Source of the DNA: RGIG1681 sp045650505
GTDB taxonomy: Bacteria > Bacillota > Clostridia > Christensenellales > UBA1242
Direction of reading: 5' to 3'
Length of the DNA: 19,362 bases
Assembly (NCBI GenBank): GCA_045650505.1
Contig: JAZRRE010000023.1
Span: 1-19,362 of the forward strand
Part shown: piece by piece, positions 14,773-19,362 of the stretch
Position numbering within the stretch: the first letter of the stretch is position 1
Layout of the letters: every line of letters begins with the position of its first letter
Program-made: the position numbers and the translations under genes
Notes under the pieces: generated by a model
The model's database searches: none
Seen by the model: only the letters and a program-made list of their open reading frames with translations
Told to the model about the DNA's origin: nothing

Positions 14773-15136
14773 TTTCTTCTTTTGATTTTTTTGAAACTTT
14801 TTTAGATTTCTTTTTACCATCTTTTTCATTTTCAAGTTCTTGTATAACTTGCTCATCAAGAGGAATTTCTTCTCTAAATTCAACAACAGTTTTTGATAGT
14901 TCAGCAGATTCTCCTTCATCGCCTGTTATATCTTCAATTTCTTTGGCAAGAGTTTCATATTCCTCAAAAATTTTCTTTGCTTTATTAATTTTTTTAATAT
15001 ATTCTTTTAAACTCTTTTTAACTACGGTTTTTTCTTGAGACTCATCAAAAACTATGTTTTTTTCATTCAAAATTTCAAGAAGTTCAACTTCTTTTTTTCT
15101 AAATTTCTCAACCAAACTTTCTAAACTTTTCTTCAT
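14756..15136 (-). CDS. Small charged coiled-coil protein, unknown function
   Basis: 126 residues with no family I recognise. Residues 1-80 are rich in Glu, Lys, Leu and Ile, with a spacing that suggests two coiled-coil helices (about 3-27 and 40-72). An acidic, Ser/Glu-rich link follows, then a Lys-dense tail (about 107-126, KKKSKKVSKKSK). There is no signal peptide or membrane segment, so it is probably cytoplasmic. Its ATG overlaps the stop of the M16 peptidase gene (ATGA), with GGAG upstream, so the two are translated together. Association with the peptidase is inferred only from this coupling. Confidence 0.8.
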   Translation of the reverse strand: MKKSLESLVEKFRKKEVELLEILNEKNIVFDESQEKTVVKKSLKEYIKKINKAKKIFEEYETLAKEIEDITGDEGESAELSKTVVEFREEIPLDEQVIQELENEKDGKKKSKKVSKKSKEEKEPVK

Positions 15137-16452
15137 ATCTTCTTCTCCGAAACCAAGAAATTTTCTTTAAAGTAATCTAAACTAGGAATATATTTATTTG
15201 TAACATTTCCAAGCACAGTAACATACATTTTTGTATTTTTGTTAAAGATGATATTAGCAACTTTTTGAACAGCCTTTGGCTCAACGCCTTTTCGAAGAGC
15301 TTTCTTTTGTCTGTTTTTAAGTTTGAACAATTTTCCAAAACTCAAATAATCCATTAAATTTAAATGACATTTAGAGCTTGGTCTAATCGGCATTTTTTCA
15401 TCATTAAAATACTCTAAATTTTTTCTATATGCAACAGTCACTGATTCATCTAACAATTTATCAACAACTTTTCTAATCTCTTCAGCAATAATATCGATTA
15501 TATCTTTAATTTTTTCTTTTGACGATTCAAACACAATATTAAATAACGACTCATTTTTAAAACTCGAAATGTCAGAGTCTAATCTATAAATCAACCCTTT
15601 ATTTCGAAGTTTCAAAAATAATTCACCTTGAGAGCCTGATAAATATTTTGTCAAGAATGAATAATTATAATTCTTTGTATAAATATCAATTTCGTTAGCA
15701 TCAATTTTAAATGACAATAAAACCGAAATTTTATCTTGTGTATTTTTAACAATCTTAACTGATGAATCTTTATCTAACGATATTGAATCAAAATATGTTT
15801 TTAGCTTTTTATAGTTTTTATCAAATGGAATGTTGTCAACAAAATGTTTTTTAATAAGTTTTTTTGCTTTATGATATGGCATTGATGTAACCATTGAAGC
15901 AATAAAATTATTACCAATAAAATGTTTCTTTTTAAAATCTTCTAAATCTTTAAAAGTAATTGCTGAAATGTTTTTTTCAGTTCTTCCAACAATATCAGAA
16001 GCAAACTTTGCACCAGATATTGCTTGCACCATATTTTTTAAAAACACATCTCTTGACTCACTATCAAGACACATATTAAGTTCTTCTTTTATGACACCCT
16101 TTTCTGTTTCAACATACTCATCATCGATAACTGAATTCATCAAAATATCATACGCAAAATCAAATGACTTGTTTGCGAGTTTATTTGTTCTATAAAGTTT
16201 TAAAAGCAAATAATCCATACTTGTTGAAGCATTAACATAAGCAATGCGATTTCTATCAAGTTCAACATCAGCGTTTGACCTTGTTTTTGTCTTTTTAAAT
16301 AAAGTATGCTCTAAAAAATGTGCTGTTCCTGGTTTTTTATCTTGGGCAGCACCAACCCTAAAACCTGCTTCTAACGCAAAACAATTATTAAGTTTTGTTT
16401 TAGAGTAAATAAAAATGCCACCATTTTTCAGTTTTACAACCTTTTCTTTCAT
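15133..16452 (-). CDS. M16 family zinc metallopeptidase
   Basis: 439 residues, the size of M16B peptidases (processing-peptidase/insulinase-like, two-domain half-clam). The inverted zinc motif HFLEH is at 45-49 (GTAHFLEHTLF), with the catalytic Glu at 48. The third zinc ligand is expected about 75 residues on and is available at Glu 123/124 (GVIKEELNM). The NASTSMDYLLLKLY stretch matches the conserved substrate-edge strand (usually NAxTxxExTxY). The C-terminal half (about 215-430) is the inactive-domain type, with FLTKYLSGSQGELFLKLRNKGLIY matching the usual ...SRLFQxLREKxGLxY element. There is no signal peptide. Many Bacillota carry two such genes side by side; only one is here. ATG 16452 follows AAAGGGGG. 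Confidence 0.93.
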   Translation of the reverse strand: MKEKVVKLKNGGIFIYSKTKLNNCFALEAGFRVGAAQDKKPGTAHFLEHTLFKKTKTRSNADVELDRNRIAYVNASTSMDYLLLKLYRTNKLANKSFDFAYDILMNSVIDDEYVETEKGVIKEELNMCLDSESRDVFLKNMVQAISGAKFASDIVGRTEKNISAITFKDLEDFKKKHFIGNNFIASMVTSMPYHKAKKLIKKHFVDNIPFDKNYKKLKTYFDSISLDKDSSVKIVKNTQDKISVLLSFKIDANEIDIYTKNYNYSFLTKYLSGSQGELFLKLRNKGLIYRLDSDISSFKNESLFNIVFESSKEKIKDIIDIIAEEIRKVVDKLLDESVTVAYRKNLEYFNDEKMPIRPSSKCHLNLMDYLSFGKLFKLKNRQKKALRKGVEPKAVQKVANIIFNKNTKMYVTVLGNVTNKYIPSLDYFKENFLVSEKKI

Positions 16453-16474
16453 TATTCCCCCTTTAAATTAACAA

Positions 16475-16945
16475 TTAAAAACCAGCCTTTGCTGTTAAAT
16501 AATTCAATCTTTCAGTCTGTGAATTTTTTATAAGAATCAACCTGTTTAGCATTTGTTTAAGTTTAGCCAAATATTCTTTTAGTGCCGTGAATTCTTCAAC
16601 AATAAATGATTCATCTGGATTAAGTCCAAAATGTGTAAATTTAAAATATTCGTGAGTGAAATAATTTCTCTTTTCAAGCAATGCTTTAAGTTCATTAATT
16701 TCATCATATTTCAAACTTTTAGACTCATAAACCACACTAATCATTTGACCAAAAGTCATAGTCTCCATTTTATCACGAAGATACTTTGAATCTTCTAACA
16801 CTTGATTATAATCTTGAAGTGAAATTTTCACGTGTCTGCCAAATTCTTTTATAATTTCGCTTTGCTCACAAATTTCACCAATCTCAAGTTCAATATTTTG
16901 AGTAACTTCTACAATTTTTCCAATCGCACAATAAATTCTATTCAT
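16475..16945 (-). CDS. HEPN-like helical protein with an Rx4H motif
   Basis: 156 residues from ATG 16945 (AGGAA upstream; the open frame continues to TTG codons near 16987 that have no ribosome site). The product is all-helical by pattern. LKALLEKRNYFTHEYF (about 87-102) contains RNYFTH, the Rx4H arrangement of HEPN domains, which act as metal-independent RNases or as inert partners of nucleotidyltransferases. No MNT nucleotidyltransferase or other toxin-antitoxin partner is adjacent; the neighbours are NlpC/P60 and M16 genes. The gene lies 54 bases after the NlpC/P60 stop and 22 before the M16 start, probably in one transcript. The family call rests on the motif and helical pattern only. Confidence 0.6.
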   Translation of the reverse strand: MNRIYCAIGKIVEVTQNIELEIGEICEQSEIIKEFGRHVKISLQDYNQVLEDSKYLRDKMETMTFGQMISVVYESKSLKYDEINELKALLEKRNYFTHEYFKFTHFGLNPDESFIVEEFTALKEYLAKLKQMLNRLILIKNSQTERLNYLTAKAGF

Positions 16946-16999
16946 AATCGTTTTTCCTATAATATCAAGTTTAAACAAATGCAACAATAAGTCAATTAT

Positions 17000-18127
17000 T
17001 TATTGGTTTTGCCTGCCATTTTCATATTCTTGGCTGCCATAATTTTTCTCAAAAATAAACCTTTTGAATCCAATAAAACAATGCATATACTCATCATTGT
17101 TTATATCAACCATTCGAACATCTCCACGCCTGTGCCTTGCATCAATATATTTTCCATCACCAACATAAATTCCCACATGACCCGGATACCAATTATCTTC
17201 TTCAACAAAACTGCTTTTTGCAGACTGCCTGTGAAACAACATCACGTCACCAACTTCAGCATTTTTCAACACAAAATCAATTTTCTTGTCTAAAGACACT
17301 TTCTCATCAATCAAAAAACATCTTCCGTTATCACTAGACATAATCTTTCCGGTCGTGCTGTTTCCAACCCCACCTTCTTGAATATCAATTCCAAGCTCTG
17401 CCATAAATAAATATGACACAAATGAAGCACAATCAAAAGTGCTGTTTTGAGAGTCTTTAACAATCGGCAAACTTATCAAACTTTTCGCTTTGTTGGCTAA
17501 TGAAAATCTATCTTCACAAAAACTCTTTTGACCAGCAAAAAATAAATCTTTTGTTACTGTTTTGTTCTTAATTATTTCATCCTGTTTTAAGCCTAAAATT
17601 TTTGAAACGCTCTTTATAACTATGTTTAAAATTTCATCACTTAAAAAGTTTTCATTTTTCATTTGAATAACTGTTTCTGGCTCAAACCCTGTTATTTTTG
17701 AAAATGACTGAATATCAAAATTTCTTTTATTATTGCTAAAAAATAGACCTTCATTTTCAGTTGGACACATTCTATATTCTTTATCATCAACTTTAAACTT
17801 AACAGAATCAATAAACTTTAACGAAATCAAAAACGAATTAAATGAAAGTTTCCCTTCAGTTATCAAATCATCTAGCAATACAGAAGAAAAACAAACTGCG
17901 TGATAATCATATTTATCATCATCAACAAAAATCAACACACCATCACTTTCAACACTTTCATCTTCGGCACTACAAAAGTTAATTTGTTGAGAAAATGAAA
18001 CAATACCAAACTTTTCACAAAATTTCAAAAAAGTTTCATTAACATCAAGTTGCCCCATTTTTGCACACGAAAAAAGTTTACTATAAACAACTGCAAGTTT
18101 TTCTAAACTTGAGAAGCCACTTATCAT
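17000..18127 (-). CDS. NlpC/P60-domain protein without a signal peptide
   Basis: 375 residues. The C-terminal part (about 190-358) is an NlpC/P60 cysteine-peptidase domain: nucleophile in TFDCASFVSYLF (Cys 233), GDVMLFHR, then PGHVGIYVGDGKYIDARH with His 317 and a likely third residue at His 332. Such enzymes usually cleave peptidoglycan stem peptides outside the cell. This one shows no signal peptide, membrane segment or SH3/LysM domain. Its N-terminal 190 residues are mixed alpha/beta and unrecognised. The start is uncertain. ATG 18127 has only a weak site, while a strong AGGAG at 18176-18180 lies 48 bases upstream and the frame stays open up to it (18175) with no ATG, GTG or TTG. It is the first gene of its operon. 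It could be an intracellular amidase or be exported by an unknown route. Confidence 0.8.
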   Translation of the reverse strand: MISGFSSLEKLAVVYSKLFSCAKMGQLDVNETFLKFCEKFGIVSFSQQINFCSAEDESVESDGVLIFVDDDKYDYHAVCFSSVLLDDLITEGKLSFNSFLISLKFIDSVKFKVDDKEYRMCPTENEGLFFSNNKRNFDIQSFSKITGFEPETVIQMKNENFLSDEILNIVIKSVSKILGLKQDEIIKNKTVTKDLFFAGQKSFCEDRFSLANKAKSLISLPIVKDSQNSTFDCASFVSYLFMAELGIDIQEGGVGNSTTGKIMSSDNGRCFLIDEKVSLDKKIDFVLKNAEVGDVMLFHRQSAKSSFVEEDNWYPGHVGIYVGDGKYIDARHRRGDVRMVDINNDEYMHCFIGFKRFIFEKNYGSQEYENGRQNQ

Positions 18128-18197
18128 TTCAATTTCTTCTTCACTAAAAATATTTAAAATATCTGGATTTCTAATCTCCTATACTTTTATCACCATC

Positions 18198-18226
18198 ATA
18201 ATAACATTTAAAACCAATTTTTTCAA
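18198..18226 (-). promoter_or_regulatory. Promoter of the NlpC-HEPN-M16-coiled-coil operon
   Basis: -35 TTGAAA (18221-18226), 17-base spacer, -10 TATTAT (18198-18203) with TGT in the extended -10 position. Confidence 0.78.
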
Positions 18227-18241
18227 TACTATAAACAAAAT

Positions 18242-18267
18242 AAAAAACCACCGTATGGTGGCTTTTT
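18242..18267 (-). terminator. Terminator after the HAD gene
   Basis: CCACC (18248-18252) and GGTGG (18257-18261) with a GTAT loop. The A-run 18242-18247 is the minus-strand U-tract. It overlaps the edge of the HAD stop codon. Confidence 0.85.
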
Positions 18268-19025
18268 TATTGTGGCTGACTTTGTGGTTTGTCAAGCCCT
18301 AAAATTTTAATAAATTCTTCAAATGATTCAACTTTATAATCAGCAATTTTTGCAATAATATCTTGTTCACTTCTTGCAGATTCATCATAAACAGAACAAA
18401 CTTCAATGCCAGCTGTTTTTGCAGCCATAACACCGTTCAAACTATCTTCAAAAACCAAGCATTCTTCTGGCTTTGCACCAAGTTTTTTCATAACAAGCAA
18501 ATATGCTTCAGGGTCTGGTTTCTTTCTTGTCACATCTTCACAAAGAACAACAGCATTAACCAATTTTTTGAGAGGTGCTTGCTTTATCATTCTTTCATTC
18601 AAATCTTCATAAATGCTATATTGTTTTCTTGTTGTTGTAGTTGCAACACCAATCTTTTTTCCAAGTTCTTTTAAAATATTCAAAAAATCTGCTGCGCCTT
18701 GTTTATAATCAAGTTCATTAACTGAAAGATAAGTTGCAAGTTCATATCTTAACTTTTTAAACTGTTTTCCGGTGATACCTAAATTAAAAAGTTTAACAAA
18801 CTCTTCATAATAAATTGCATAAATATCACCACTAACATGTCGGTCATCATATAAAATACTGTCACGAAAAGCCTTAATATCTTCTGCGGCAACACTTATA
18901 CCAAAATTATCAAAAAGCACTTTTTGGTCAATAAAATTCCACATAACCATTGAATCAACAAGTGTTCCATCAATATCAAAAATGAAATATTTTTTGTCTA
19001 AAAGTTTACCTGTAATTTCCTTCAT
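18267..19025 (-). CDS. HAD-superfamily hydrolase, beta-phosphoglucomutase-like
   Basis: 252 residues from ATG 19025, eight bases after GAGGAG; a GTG three codons upstream falls inside that site. This is a subfamily IA HAD enzyme acting on a phosphorylated small molecule; its substrate is not predictable. Motif I FDIDGTLVDS carries the nucleophile and acid Asp. Motif II is VATTTTR, motif III Lys is in RKKPDPEAY, and motif IV is VFEDSLNGVMAA. The helical cap lies between motif I and about residue 100 and has the layout of phosphoglucomutase/phosphatase members. All catalytic positions look intact. The C-terminal Gln/Pro tail is short. It is a single-gene unit with its own promoter and terminator. 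Confidence 0.93.
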   Translation of the reverse strand: MKEITGKLLDKKYFIFDIDGTLVDSMVMWNFIDQKVLFDNFGISVAAEDIKAFRDSILYDDRHVSGDIYAIYYEEFVKLFNLGITGKQFKKLRYELATYLSVNELDYKQGAADFLNILKELGKKIGVATTTTRKQYSIYEDLNERMIKQAPLKKLVNAVVLCEDVTRKKPDPEAYLLVMKKLGAKPEECLVFEDSLNGVMAAKTAGIEVCSVYDESARSEQDIIAKIADYKVESFEEFIKILGLDKPQSQPQ

Positions 19026-19046
19026 AATATTCACTCCTCTTTATAT

Positions 19047-19075
19047 ATTATACCAAACAAAAAGCCCCTTTTCAA
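19047..19075 (-). promoter_or_regulatory. Promoter of the HAD gene
   Basis: -35 TTGAAA (19070-19075), 17-base spacer, -10 TATAAT (19047-19052) with TGG as an extended -10. A dyad overlaps the -35 (see 19074-19111). Confidence 0.85.
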
Positions 19076-19111
19076 TAGCAACTTTCAAGAAATTTCACTT
19101 TCTTTGCTATT
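19074..19111. promoter_or_regulatory. Dyad overlapping the HAD promoter, candidate operator
   Basis: AATAGCAA (19074-19081) and TTGCTATT (19104-19111) are perfect inverted 8-mers 22 bases apart. Between them ACTTTC occurs twice (19081-19086, 19097-19102) around GAAATTTC. One arm shares two bases with the -35 box. A bound protein could block or help the polymerase; the regulator is unknown. Confidence 0.45.
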
Positions 19112-19149
19112 AAAATTTTAACAAAATAGACCTCCCAAAAAACGGATTT

Positions 19150-19183
19150 AAAAAGCACTTATGCAATGCATAAGTGCTTTTAT
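19150..19183. terminator. Terminator after the right-edge gene
   Basis: GCACTTATGC (19155-19164) and GCATAAGTGC (19168-19177) form a perfect 10-bp stem with a 3-base loop. A-run 19150-19154 and T-run 19178-19181 flank it. It closes the minus-strand gene whose stop is at 19180-19182; its near symmetry would let it work both ways. Confidence 0.9.
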
Positions 19184-19362
19184 TTTAATTCCTTGTAATT
19201 TTTTGCTTTTAAATCTTTAACAAGTTTTGCCAACTCTTGAATAGTTAATTTTATTGCTGATGTATTGTTATCAATATACTCTCTGCTAAACTTAATATAA
19301 TTCATTTTCATATCATTAACGGCAACAACATAAACTTCATTTTCATTATGAAAACTACCACT
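19180..19362 (-). CDS. C-terminal part of an unidentified protein (5' end outside window)
   Basis: An open minus-strand frame of 60 residues runs from the window edge to TAA at 19180-19182. It begins in a beta-rich stretch (EVYVVAVNDMKMNYIKFSR) and ends in a charged amphipathic helix (IQELAKLVKDLKAKNYKELK). No family is recognisable. Support comes from the open frame, the coding-like residue pattern and a terminator that overlaps its end. Confidence 0.7.
   Translation of the reverse strand, partial: SGSFHNENEVYVVAVNDMKMNYIKFSREYIDNNTSAIKLTIQELAKLVKDLKAKNYKELK

Noticed and set aside
14698..14919. 73-codon minus-strand frame overlapping the coiled-coil gene
   Set aside because: It is a shifted reading of the same Lys/Glu-rich DNA, has no ribosome site of its own and runs through the terminator at 14740-14772.
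15133..15135. Mollicutes-type code with TGA as Trp, considered because of the high A+T
   Set aside because: TGA ends the M16 gene at the expected length and overlaps the next ATG, and Trp is written TGG, for example in pheT. The standard bacterial code fits.
16955..16990. Promoter (TTGTTG, 17 bases, TGATATTAT) ahead of the HEPN-like gene
   Set aside because: The transcript start it predicts would fall within or after the AGGAA ribosome site, so the mRNA would lack it; the -35 is also poor. Readthrough from the NlpC/P60 gene is simpler.
19112..19149. GGGAGG on the minus strand as a ribosome site for a small gene before the HAD gene
   Set aside because: The only start in range (TTG) leads to a frame of four codons, too short to support as a gene.

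Overview
The window is AT-rich (by eye about 30% G+C) bacterial DNA with almost every gene on the minus strand. It has strong AGGAG-type ribosome sites, TTGACA/TATAAT-like promoters, a T-box leader, and a ctsR-mcsA-mcsB-clpC heat-shock operon. This combination points to a low-GC Bacillota, most likely an uncultured Clostridia-type anaerobe. The code is standard: TGG is used for Trp and TGA works as a stop. I see no mobile element, CRISPR array, tRNA or rRNA.

Layout, left to right (the minus-strand operons read right to left). 1-288: 3' end of a plus-strand membrane protein, facing pheT across a shared bidirectional terminator. 308-4042: pheS-pheT with its own promoter and a complete T-box leader whose specifier codon is UUC (Phe). 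4054-6740: a four-gene operon of a PucR-type HTH protein, nth, obgE and yhbY. 6767-7811: a lone MalK-like ABC ATPase whose catalytic and coupling motifs are degraded. 7825-8452: hpf, the long ribosome hibernation factor. 8469-12846: ctsR-mcsA-mcsB-clpC with a textbook CtsR operator just downstream of its promoter. 12870-14737: DegV and a macrodomain protein. 14740-18226: a probable operon of an NlpC/P60 protein without a signal peptide, a HEPN-like protein, an M16 peptidase and a small coiled-coil protein. 18242-19111: a HAD phosphatase/mutase with a dyad at its promoter. 19180-19362: the 3' end of an unrecognised gene.

The most interesting region is the heat-shock operon. Regulation by CtsR looks intact, but the downstream machinery looks rewired. 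McsB has lost all five arginines that hold the ATP phosphates in phosphagen-type kinases. McsA has lost its N-terminal zinc finger. ClpC has no [ILV]GF loop for docking on ClpP. Together these suggest an arginine-phosphorylation/ClpCP pathway that has been converted or is decaying: a pseudokinase beside a ClpP-independent unfoldase. Two other enzymes show the same pattern of a kept fold and lost key residues: the ABC ATPase (Walker A and B kept; Q-loop, signature, catalytic Glu and H-loop changed) and a zinc-type macrodomain missing its three expected zinc ligands. These calls come from motif comparison from memory, without alignments or searches.
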